Assembly (NCBI GenBank): GCA_040414855.1
Contig: JBEDUQ010000072.1
Location: forward strand, 1 to 28,268
Direction of reading: 5' to 3'
DNA from: DASVXQ01 sp040414855
Lineage (GTDB): Bacteria; Actinomycetota; CALGFH01
DNA: 28,268 bases
The translations under genes and the position numbers were made by a program. Below, piece by piece: positions 6,861 to 13,960 of the stretch. Every line of letters starts with the position of its first letter. Within the stretch, counting starts at the first letter, position 1. The notes below the pieces were generated by a model. It saw only the letters and a list, made by a program, of their open reading frames with translations, was not told where the DNA came from and did no database searches.

Positions 6861-7698
6861 CTTCCTCGAGATCGCTCCCGACCTTCCCGGCGGCGGCATC
6901 ACCTTCGATCGTGAGCATGCGGATCAGGGTCTCGGCCCAGAGGGCGAAGATGCCTCCGGCGAGCCAGCCGTAGAACACGAACGGCCAGTGGAACGGGGCC
7001 GCGAAGAACTCCTCGGGGATCCACAGGCTGTGGCCCCACTCGTTCATGGCGACCTGGCCCATCTCGGTCACCGACGCGGCGATCAGCAGGGCGAACGACC
7101 ACGGGAAGCCCTTGGCGGGGCCGTAGATGTTCGGCAGCCGGGTGCGCCCGTACAGGTAGGTGCCGATGGTCATGGTGATGCCGAGCGGGAAGAAGATGTA
7201 GAACATCGGGATGTGGGATGGCGTGAAGGCGGTGTCGCGGACCGCCGTCTGGTGCCAGGCGCCGTCCTGGTTGGGGAAGAAGCTCGCCTCGATGTAGAGG
7301 CACACCGAGGTCGCGCCCACCAGGCCCCAGAACACGGCGATGCGGCGGATCTCCTCGTCGTGGGAGACCTTGTAGGCGATGTTCTTGGCCGAGCGGAGCA
7401 GCCACCCCCACCAGACCAGGGTGACGATCCCGACCCCGAGCAGGCCGCCGACCAGCACCGTCCGCCACTCCAGGGTGAACGCGTGGCTGGACGAGTCGAG
7501 GCCGCTCTTCCAGGCGAAGAACTGCTGGTAGATGCGGAGGCCGATGGCGACCGCCAGGAGCGCGAGCGGCGCCACGATGCCGGTGCGCCAGCCGCCGAGC
7601 CAGTCGATCGGGCCTCTGCCCTCCCGAAACTCCGGCTCCTGTGGGCTCTGCTGCGGTTCGTCGACGGCCGCGGACTGTAGCTGTGTGGTCCCTGCCAC
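6850..7698 (-). CDS. pmoC: Copper membrane monooxygenase subunit C (PmoC/AmoC family)
   Basis: 282 residues from the chosen GTG at 7698, which has AGAAAGGTGG 5 nt upstream; another GTG at 7734 would add 12 residues. It contains five or six membrane helices. The copper ligands of Methylococcus PmoC map one-to-one: D145, H149 and H162 (QDGAWHQ...TPSH, spacing +4 and +13 as in Asp156/His160/His173), and N219, H223 and H237 (NEWGH...PFH, spacing +4 and +14 as in Asn227/His231/His245). The subunit therefore looks catalytically competent. It is first in the oxygenase operon, with an operator-like palindrome 91-105 bp upstream of the start. The N-terminus before the first helix (about 40 residues) is Gln/Glu/Pro-rich, and the C-terminus is acidic (DLEEEAA). 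Confidence 0.93.
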   Translation of the reverse strand: MAGTTQLQSAAVDEPQQSPQEPEFREGRGPIDWLGGWRTGIVAPLALLAVAIGLRIYQQFFAWKSGLDSSSHAFTLEWRTVLVGGLLGVGIVTLVWWGWLLRSAKNIAYKVSHDEEIRRIAVFWGLVGATSVCLYIEASFFPNQDGAWHQTAVRDTAFTPSHIPMFYIFFPLGITMTIGTYLYGRTRLPNIYGPAKGFPWSFALLIAASVTEMGQVAMNEWGHSLWIPEEFFAAPFHWPFVFYGWLAGGIFALWAETLIRMLTIEGDAAAGKVGSDLEEEAA

Positions 7699-7751
7699 CT
7701 TGACCACCTTTCTGCGGGCGTTGCTTCGGGTCACGCCGACCTCGTACCGAT

Positions 7752-7803
7752 ATGGGAAATCTCACACCGTGAATGCCGTTTCAGCGTCGTCTCATCTTGA
7801 GAC
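7752..7803. promoter_or_regulatory. Operator-like half-site and palindrome upstream of pmoC
   Basis: GTCTCATCTTGAGAC at 7789-7803 is a perfect 6-bp inverted repeat with a 3-nt centre. ATGGGAAATCTCA at 7752-7764 copies the left arm of the larger palindrome at 9758-9785 (ATGGGATGTCTCA), differing at two spacer bases. Both lie in the 149-bp gap between the activator gene and pmoC. They are likely binding sites for the AcoR-like activator; this is inferred from the shared sequence and position. Confidence 0.55.
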
Positions 7804-7847
7804 CTGGTCCCCGAGCCGCCCGGAACCGCCGCCCGCGGCCGCGGCGG

Positions 7848-9644
7848 CTAGCGTTCCTGGGCTTCGATCTCGATCCCGTAGGCGTGGATCTTGCGGTAGA
7901 TGGTCGCTCTGGAGATGCCGAGCTGGGCGGCCGCCTCGGTGCGGTTGCCGCGGGTCTTGACCAGCGCCCGCGCGATCGCGTCGCGCTCCAGCGACTCCCA
8001 GGAGGTGAGCACCCGGCGGCTCTGGGCGTGCAGGTCCTCGGGTAGGTCCTCGAGCCGGATGCGGCCGCTCCGCTGCCGCGCCAGCGCGGACTGGAGGACC
8101 TCCTCCAGCTCGGCGACGTTGCCGGGCCACTCCCTGCGCAGCAGGGTCTGGAGCACCTCGGGCGAGCAGTCGACGCTGGTGCCGGCCGCGTGGCGGGCGA
8201 GCAGCACCGGCACCAGCTCGCGGACGTCGTCGATCCGGTGGCGCAGGGGCGGCACGGTGACCGACGACAGGAAGTGGCGGAGCAGGGCGTCCAGCTCCTC
8301 GCCGATGATGGTGGTGGCGGCGAGCGTGCCCACCACCCAGGGCGCGTCGCCGGACCGTTCGGCGTGCTCGAGCGCCGCGCCGACCGCCAGCGCCGCCGGC
8401 GGGGTGAGCCGCTCCAGGTGGCGCAGCACGATCGTCCCCGCCGGGTCGGCGAGCCGCTCGCGAAGCTGCGCGAGCCATTCGCCGAGCGAGCCGTCGGGGA
8501 TTTCGGCGGCGTCCACCGCCCACAGCCGCGAATGCGGCAGCGAGCGGCGGTGGACCGCCCTGGCGAGCGACACCTTGCCGACCCCGGGCTCGCCGACCAG
8601 CAGCAGCCAGGAGCGCCTGCGGCCGCTGGCGTCGACCTCGTGGCAGGCCCTCGCCCACGCGGAGCTGCGGCCGGCGAGGCCGGGCAGCGGAGGGGCGTTC
8701 TGCGCCAGCGACGACCCCCGCGGCCGGCTCTCCCCCGCCATCTGGATCTCGACGATGGTGCCGGCGTTGCCGGACGACGAGATCACCGGCCGGCACAGCA
8801 GCCGCACCAGCTGGCCGCCCGACAGCAGCACCTCGCCGGTGGTCTCGTGCGGCGAGGACGCCAGCTCGACCGCCTTCTCGCGCACGATCGCGTAGTCGTC
8901 GTGGTCGAGCAGGTGGGTCGCGCTGACGTTGGTGATGGTCAGGTCGTCGCTGAGCGACAGCACCGGCCGCTTGGTGCGCCGGCAGGCGGCCAGGAACTCG
9001 CGCAGCAGGGCGCGCTCGCGGTCGCCGCTCAGCTCGAACAGGCGCGCCTCGACGTCGCGGGCGGCCTCCTGGACCAGCACGCTCATCAGCAGGCTGGCGT
9101 CCGCGCGCCAGCAGGTGACGTCGATGACGCCGAGCACCTTGCCGGTGATCGGGTCGCGGATCGGGGTGCCGGCGCAGGAGACGGCGTGGAGGCGGTCGAC
9201 GAAGTGCTCGTGGCCGAACACGTGCGACGGCCGCTTCTCCTCCAGCGCGGTGCCGATCCCGTTGGTGCCGATGAACTTCTCCGCGTAGCTGAAGCCCGGT
9301 GCCAGCAGGATCCGGTCGAGGTAGCTGTTCAGCGACCGCTCCCCCGCCCGGCGGTCCAGCACCCACGCCTGCGCGTCGGTCAGGATGACGCTCATCCTGG
9401 CGTCCGCAAGCTCGCGCTCCAGCCGGTCCAGCACCGGCTGGCTGGCGTGCAGAAGGCGGCTGTCGAAGTCCAGCTCGCCGCGGTAGGGGAGGTCGACCTG
9501 GTCGACCGACACGCCCCAGAACCGCGAGCGCCGCCACGAGCTGAGGATGACCTCGCGCACGTCGGCGCCCTTTGGCACGCCCGAGGTGAGGAACGCCTCG
9601 CGCGCGCGAGCAAGACCGGCCGCTCTGTCCGAGACGCTCCCCAT
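7848..9644 (-). CDS. AcoR/MimR-type transcriptional activator (GAF, degenerate AAA+, Fis HTH)
   Basis: 598 residues. Domains in order: an N-terminal segment (EVILSSWRRSRFWGV), a GAF sensor (about 70-215; KFIGTNGIGTALEEKRPSHVFG is typical of acetoin-type regulators), a second sensor-like segment (about 225-330), an AAA+ remnant (about 330-520) and a Fis-type helix-turn-helix (about 563-595; NRTEAAAQLGISRATIYRK). The P-loop GEPGVGK is present with Lys357, but the GAFTGA loop that contacts sigma-54 is absent and the Walker B region reads TIVLRHLERL instead of LFLDE. It therefore probably works with a sigma-70-type polymerase. Related proteins (MimR) activate propane monooxygenase genes in mycobacteria. 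It lies directly upstream of pmoC on the same strand, and its own promoter region has a matching palindrome. ATG 9644 is preceded by AGGGGG. Confidence 0.85.
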   Translation of the reverse strand: MGSVSDRAAGLARAREAFLTSGVPKGADVREVILSSWRRSRFWGVSVDQVDLPYRGELDFDSRLLHASQPVLDRLERELADARMSVILTDAQAWVLDRRAGERSLNSYLDRILLAPGFSYAEKFIGTNGIGTALEEKRPSHVFGHEHFVDRLHAVSCAGTPIRDPITGKVLGVIDVTCWRADASLLMSVLVQEAARDVEARLFELSGDRERALLREFLAACRRTKRPVLSLSDDLTITNVSATHLLDHDDYAIVREKAVELASSPHETTGEVLLSGGQLVRLLCRPVISSSGNAGTIVEIQMAGESRPRGSSLAQNAPPLPGLAGRSSAWARACHEVDASGRRRSWLLLVGEPGVGKVSLARAVHRRSLPHSRLWAVDAAEIPDGSLGEWLAQLRERLADPAGTIVLRHLERLTPPAALAVGAALEHAERSGDAPWVVGTLAATTIIGEELDALLRHFLSSVTVPPLRHRIDDVRELVPVLLARHAAGTSVDCSPEVLQTLLRREWPGNVAELEEVLQSALARQRSGRIRLEDLPEDLHAQSRRVLTSWESLERDAIARALVKTRGNRTEAAAQLGISRATIYRKIHAYGIEIEAQER

Positions 9645-9757
9645 GGAGTCGCCCCCTGCGTCAGTCCGGCCACGTCGTGGCCGACCGAGGAACACCCGCT
9701 CGGCTAGATGGAGATACGCCCTGTCCCAGGCTGCATCATGTGCCAGCTTCTCGGCAT

Positions 9758-9785
9758 ATGGGATGTCTCATAATGAGATTCCCAT
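9758..9785. promoter_or_regulatory. 28-nt near-perfect palindrome upstream of the activator gene
   Basis: Outer arms ATGGGA (9758-9763) and TCCCAT (9780-9785) flank inner arms TCTCAT (9766-9771) and ATGAGA (9773-9778), centred on base 9772. Only the 1-2 nt spacers between arms break symmetry. It lies 114 bp upstream of the activator start. Inner and outer arms recur in front of pmoC, which suggests autoregulation plus control of the oxygenase operon. Confidence 0.6.
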
Positions 9786-9817
9786 GAGGCTCCAAGCCGC
9801 TCAAGCCCGGTTCAGTC

Positions 9818-11521
9818 CTAGCCTGGCGCTCCGCCGGCCGATCGGGTTGCGCCGGGCTTGCGCACCAGCAGGTCGCCGAGGAACAGCGCGTCCATGTCGC
9901 TGGCGAGGAAGTCGGCGATCGCCTCCTCGGGGCGCAGCACGATCGGCTCGCCGCGGAGGTTGAAGCTGGTGTTGAGCACCACCGGCACGCCGGTGTGCCG
10001 GTCGAACTCGCTGATCAGCCGGTGGAACGGACGGTTGAAGCGCTCGGTGACGGTCTGGAGCCGGGCGCTGCCGTCGACGTGGGTCACCGCCGGGATCTCC
10101 TTGCGCCTGTCGTCGGCGACCGGCAGCACCAGCAGCATGAACGGGTTCGGGTAGTAGCCGTCGAACCAGTCGTACCCGCGCTCGTCGAGCACGCTCGGCG
10201 CGAACGGGCGGAAGGACTCGCGCCGCTTGACGCGCGCGTTGACCAGGTCCTTGGTCTCGGGGCGCCGCGGGTCGGCGAGGATCGAGCGGGCCCCGAGCGC
10301 ACGCGGGCCGACCTCGGCGCGGCCCTGGAACCAGCCGACGATGCCGCCGTCCGCCAGCAGCCGCGCGGCCTCGGCCGGGGCGTCGGCGACCCGCTCGCCG
10401 GCGAGCCCTCTGCGGTCCAGCGCCTCCTCACACGCCCTGGTGCCGAACTCCGGTCCCCAGAAGGCGTGCTCCATCGCCTCGATGCGGGGCTGCCCGAGAC
10501 GCTGGTGCCAGTACCAGAGCGCGGCGCCGAGGGCGTTGCCGGCGTCGGAGGCGGCCGGCTGGATGAAGATGTGCTCGAAGCCGACCTCGTTCAGCAGCCT
10601 GGCGTTCATGACCGAGTTGAGGGCGACGCCGCCGCCGAGGCAGAGGTTGCGGGAGCGGGTCCGCTCGCGGAGCGACCGCGCCACGTGCAGCCCGGCGCGC
10701 TCGATCAGGTCCTGGACGGCGAAGGCGAGGTCCTCGTGCAGTTCGCTGATCTGGCTCTCCGGCTGGCGCGCCGGTCCGTAGCGCTCGAGGAAGCTCTTCG
10801 CCAGCCAGCCGGCCTCGCGCTGGTAGGCGAAGTGCGCGAGGTTGACGCGGAAGAGCCCGTCCGGGGTCAGCCGGACCATGTCGGACAGCTCCTCGACCAG
10901 CTTGTCGCTGCCGTAGGGCGCCAGGCCCATGGTCTTGCCCTCGTCGGCGTTCGGCTGGAAGCCGAGGTACCAGGTGAGCGCGGTGTAGACCTCGCCGAGC
11001 GAGTCGGGGTTGCGGACCATCGCCAGCGGCCGCATCGAGGCGCCGAGGCCGTGGGCGAGGGTGGTCGACAGGAAGTCGCCGCCGCGGTCGAGGGTGAGCA
11101 CGGCCGCCTCGTCGAAGGGGCTGGCGTAGAAGGCGCTGGCGGCGTGCGCGTCGTGGTGGCCGACGTGGACGACCCTGCCGCGGAAGCCCCAGCGGCGCCG
11201 GAAGCCAAGCTCCTTGCGGGCCAGGTTGGCGTCGACGTAGGCCTGGACCGCCAGCCGCTTTGGCGAGCCGCGCCGCAGCGCGTCGATCGCGCCGCGCGCG
11301 AAGTCGAGCCCCGGCCGGTGCGCGAACGCGACCGCGTCGACCTCGTTCAGGCCGATCCCGCCCTCTTCGAGACAGTAGGCGATCGCCGTGTCCGGGAAGC
11401 GCTTGGTGTGCCGCTGGCGGTTGAAGCGCTCCTCCTCGACGAACGCGACGATTCGTCCATCGCGGAGCAGGCACGCGGCGGTGTCATGGCTGAAGCAGTT
11501 GATTCCGAGGACGTTCTGCAC
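9818..11521 (-). CDS. NodU/CmcH-family carbamoyltransferase
   Basis: 567 residues. The N-terminal domain is of the ASKHA kind (GINCFSHDTAACLLRDGR, EEERFNRQRHTKRFP, HVGHHDAHAASAFYASP, then LTLDRGGD and NADEGKTMGLAPYG). The C-terminal domain is of the YrdC-like kind (GRAEVGPRALGARSILADPR, SFRPFAPSVL, NTSFNLRGEPIV). These enzymes transfer a carbamoyl group from carbamoyl phosphate, through an adenylate, to a hydroxyl on a sugar or natural product. The acceptor cannot be read from sequence and no glycosyl or polyketide genes are adjacent. The GTG start at 11521 is chosen because GGAGGTG lies 5-6 nt upstream; a longer frame to 11668 runs through low-complexity sequence. It is transcribed in the same direction as the activator but separated by the palindrome-bearing gap. 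Confidence 0.87.
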   Translation of the reverse strand: MQNVLGINCFSHDTAACLLRDGRIVAFVEEERFNRQRHTKRFPDTAIAYCLEEGGIGLNEVDAVAFAHRPGLDFARGAIDALRRGSPKRLAVQAYVDANLARKELGFRRRWGFRGRVVHVGHHDAHAASAFYASPFDEAAVLTLDRGGDFLSTTLAHGLGASMRPLAMVRNPDSLGEVYTALTWYLGFQPNADEGKTMGLAPYGSDKLVEELSDMVRLTPDGLFRVNLAHFAYQREAGWLAKSFLERYGPARQPESQISELHEDLAFAVQDLIERAGLHVARSLRERTRSRNLCLGGGVALNSVMNARLLNEVGFEHIFIQPAASDAGNALGAALWYWHQRLGQPRIEAMEHAFWGPEFGTRACEEALDRRGLAGERVADAPAEAARLLADGGIVGWFQGRAEVGPRALGARSILADPRRPETKDLVNARVKRRESFRPFAPSVLDERGYDWFDGYYPNPFMLLVLPVADDRRKEIPAVTHVDGSARLQTVTERFNRPFHRLISEFDRHTGVPVVLNTSFNLRGEPIVLRPEEAIADFLASDMDALFLGDLLVRKPGATRSAGGAPG

Positions 11522-11650
11522 GAACCCACCTCCGCCGGCCGCCGCTCGCGGCCCCCCCGATCGGCTCCAACCCGGGGTTTGTACCATCCCGGCGCCCGCC
11601 CGTCCGTGAGGACGGCGAGGTTGGCGGTGGAAATTGCGGTGGAAACAGAG

Positions 11651-11689
11651 GAGCGCCCCGGCCGCCATGAGGGCGCGGCCGGGACGCTC
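11651..11689 (-). terminator. Strong hairpin between the small ORF and the carbamoyltransferase
   Basis: A 15-bp inverted repeat (11651-11665 with 11675-11689) has one mismatch and a 9-nt loop. On the minus strand it lies 23 bases after the small ORF's stop and is followed by CTCTGTTTCC, a modest T-rich run. It would end or attenuate transcription before the carbamoyltransferase gene. Confidence 0.6.
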
Positions 11690-11712
11690 CGGGAGGCGCG
11701 GTTGGCGCCGGA

Positions 11713-11871
11713 TCAGGCCGCCGAGACCTTGGACGCCTCGTCGAGCAGGGCGTAGAGCTCCTCGTCAGCGGCGTCGAACGGCTCGCGGGCGTCGCGCTCG
11801 TCGGCGCGGTGACGCAACCATGCGATCGGGTTCAGGAATTTCATCTCGGCAGCCCCCGTGTCCTCGGACAT
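11713..11871 (-). CDS. Small acidic hypothetical protein
   Basis: 52 residues from ATG 11871 (GAGG 4 nt before the ATG), or 43 from ATG 11844 (MKFLNPIAWL). The core MKFLNPIAWLRHRADERDA is amphipathic with a basic turn, followed by an acidic stretch EPFDAADEELYALLDEASK. There is no signal peptide or clear membrane span, and no family recognised. The strong hairpin after its stop supports a real short transcript. It precedes the carbamoyltransferase on the same strand. A functional link, for instance as partner protein, is only a guess. Confidence 0.5.
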   Translation of the reverse strand: MSEDTGAAEMKFLNPIAWLRHRADERDAREPFDAADEELYALLDEASKVSAA

Positions 11872-12010
11872 CCCACCTCGAACTGTTGGACACAGCATCG
11901 CGCCCGTAGGTAACGATCAAAGGGAGCGCTTCGACACGGTCAGGTCACGAAGCATCACAGGATGGTGACGGGGGTCCGGAACCAATCCATCGGACGGGTA
12001 ACCGTCTCGT

Positions 12011-13855
12011 CTAGGTCGAGGTCGGGCCGCTCGTTACGGTCGTGTCGCTACTCGGCGGCACCGTGGTCGGCGGTTTGACCGTGGTCGGCGGCACCGTGGT
12101 CGGCGGCTTCAGCGTGGTCGGCGGCTTCACCGTGGTATCCGGGCCGCCCACGGTCGTCGACACGCCACCGTCGGTGGTCGTGGTCTCACCGGCGGTATCG
12201 TCTGGAATTCCCGGAGACGGACCGATCCCGCCGAGCGTGGTCGTGGGAAGGTTGCCGGACCCGTCGGTGCCCAGCGGCGGTGCGCCGCCGCCACCGCCCC
12301 CGTCGAGCGTGGTCGAGACCAGGCAGCCCGAGCCCTCGGCGCACGCGGGCGTGCCGCCTGCGTCGACGGTCAGCGCGGCCACCACCCCGATGCCGGCCGC
12401 CACCACGGCGGCGGCCCCAAGGGCAATCCAGCGCTCGCGCGGCGCGCTCCCGACCAGCGCCAGAACGCGCCCGCGCAGCCCGCGCAGCCCGCGCAGGCCC
12501 CAGCGATCCGGCGCCCCGGCGGGCAGCGGGGTGAGCCGCATGGAGTCCTTCAGGTCGGAGGCCGCCTTGCCGGTCTGGTTCGCCTTGCCGGTCTGGACCT
12601 TCGACCGCGGGCCGGACCGCCGCGGGCGCTCCCCTCGCGCGCCCGGCTTGGCCGCGGCCGGTGCGGCGGGCCCCGCGGACCCGGCCAACGCCACGGCGGA
12701 CCCGGCGGACCCGGCGGACGCGACGGACCCGGCCACGGCCCCCGCAGCGGCGGCCGCCGCCAAGGCGTCGGCGGCGGGCCCGGAGGCGGGCGCGCCCTTC
12801 GGCGGCGGCCCCTCGCGACGCATGCCCTGGTGACCGCCGACCGGCGGTCCGGCGGGCCCGGGTCGCGGGCCGAGTCGGCTGGACGGAGCGGGTCCGGCCG
12901 GCGGCGAGGGCGGCAGCGGCATCGACGGGTCCGTCGGCGCGGACGGTGGCGACAGCACCGCGGCGGCGGGCCCTCCGGCCTTGGCCGCGGCGGCCGCGGC
13001 CGCCGCCTTCACCGCGGCGGCGGCCGACTTCCTGGAGCTCCTGGCCGCGGGCGACAGCTTCGCCCGCGGCGCCTGGTCCCCCGGGGCGCGGCCCCCGGAG
13101 GTCCCGGCAGCTGTTCCGCCGACCCCATGGCCGGCGGGACCTCCGCTCGCTTCGCGGTCCCGGTCGCGTGCCGGCGTGGGCTTGGTCTTGGCAGTGGCGG
13201 CTTCGCGCTGGGGCGCCTTGGCGGGCACGCCGACCGGTGCCTCGCCGAGGAGCTGCTCGCGCAGGACGGCGAGCGCGGTCCCGTCCGCCGGCGTCAGCCA
13301 CTGGGCGGCGGCTCTCCGCAGGGCGGCGCCGACCGTGAGCCGGTCCCAGGTCGAGACCGAGGCGTCCTCGGGCGCCCCGTCGAGCTTGCGCCACAGCGCC
13401 TCGGACGCCTGGTGGTGGAGGTCGTCGACCACCGACTGGTCGCAGCCGAGCACCCGCCCGACCCGGTCGGGGTCCAAGCCGACCAGCTCGCGGAAGATCA
13501 GCACCTCGCGCTGGTTGTCGTCGAGCTGGCCGAGCGCCCCGAACAGCGCCGTCGACTCCTCGGGCACGACCGCCACGGTCTCACCGCGCTTCGGGGCCGT
13601 CTGCCATCGGGTGACGGCGGCCCTGGCCAGCGCGAACACGCGCATCTCCAGACCGGCCGCGTCGGCGCCTTCGAGGATCTGGTCCCTGCGGTCCACCGCG
13701 GTGCGGAGCACCTTGGTGGTCAGGTCCAGCGCGCTGGACCGGTCGAGCGTCCAGCCGAGGACGTACCGGCGGACCTCCTCGGCATGGTGGTCGAACAGCT
13801 CGCCCGCGAATTCATGGCGGTTGACCACAGCCGAAGGTCCCCCCTGCTCGTCCAT
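12011..13855 (-). CDS. Sigma-70-like protein with membrane segment and Thr/Pro-rich C-terminal tail
   Basis: 614 residues. Residues about 15-95 resemble sigma region 2 (RRYVLGWTLDRSSALDLTTKV, MRVFALARAAVTRWQ). Residues about 110-165 resemble sigma region 4 (LDDNQREVLIFRELVGLDPD, RVLGCDQSVVDDLHHQASEA). A long Ala/Pro/Gly/Arg-rich linker follows, then one hydrophobic span (WIALGAAAVVAAGIGVVAAL, about 478-500). The outer tail of about 113 residues has two close Cys (CAEGSGC) and Thr/Pro/Val repeats (TTVKPPTTLKPPTTVPPTTV). The domain order implies a DNA- or polymerase-binding head tethered to the membrane with a surface tail. Both sigma-like halves are divergent, so it may not be an active sigma factor. 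ATG 13855 is chosen because a TAAGAT -10-like hexamer ends 10 bp before it; the reading frame continues upstream but is antisense to the thiolase gene. Confidence 0.65.
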   Translation of the reverse strand: MDEQGGPSAVVNRHEFAGELFDHHAEEVRRYVLGWTLDRSSALDLTTKVLRTAVDRRDQILEGADAAGLEMRVFALARAAVTRWQTAPKRGETVAVVPEESTALFGALGQLDDNQREVLIFRELVGLDPDRVGRVLGCDQSVVDDLHHQASEALWRKLDGAPEDASVSTWDRLTVGAALRRAAAQWLTPADGTALAVLREQLLGEAPVGVPAKAPQREAATAKTKPTPARDRDREASGGPAGHGVGGTAAGTSGGRAPGDQAPRAKLSPAARSSRKSAAAAVKAAAAAAAAKAGGPAAAVLSPPSAPTDPSMPLPPSPPAGPAPSSRLGPRPGPAGPPVGGHQGMRREGPPPKGAPASGPAADALAAAAAAGAVAGSVASAGSAGSAVALAGSAGPAAPAAAKPGARGERPRRSGPRSKVQTGKANQTGKAASDLKDSMRLTPLPAGAPDRWGLRGLRGLRGRVLALVGSAPRERWIALGAAAVVAAGIGVVAALTVDAGGTPACAEGSGCLVSTTLDGGGGGGAPPLGTDGSGNLPTTTLGGIGPSPGIPDDTAGETTTTDGGVSTTVGGPDTTVKPPTTLKPPTTVPPTTVKPPTTVPPSSDTTVTSGPTST

Positions 13856-13910
13856 TTCGGCGCGGATCTTACCGCATGCCAGAAGTCTGAGGGCGCGGCA
13901 TCCTGGTGGG

Positions 13911-13930
13911 GTGCCGATCGTTATCGGCAC
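13911..13930. promoter_or_regulatory. Perfect 20-nt palindrome between divergent genes
   Basis: GTGCCGAT and ATCGGCAC are exact 8-bp arms around CGTT. It lies 30 bp before the thiolase ATG and 55 bp before the sigma-like gene's start on the other strand. It is probably an operator for one or both; no adjacent repressor gene is evident. Confidence 0.5.
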
Positions 13931-13960
13931 GAAATGAAAAACTCCACCGAGGAGGGTGGG

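Noticed and set aside
7735..7847. Sigma-54 promoter for the oxygenase operon
   Set aside because: No GG-N10-GC pair in a convincing position was seen, and the activator lacks the sigma-54 contact loop.
12042..12137. Tandem 15/18-bp repeats as a regulatory or mobile repeat
   Set aside because: They are the codons of the Thr/Pro/Val repeat tail of the sigma-like protein.
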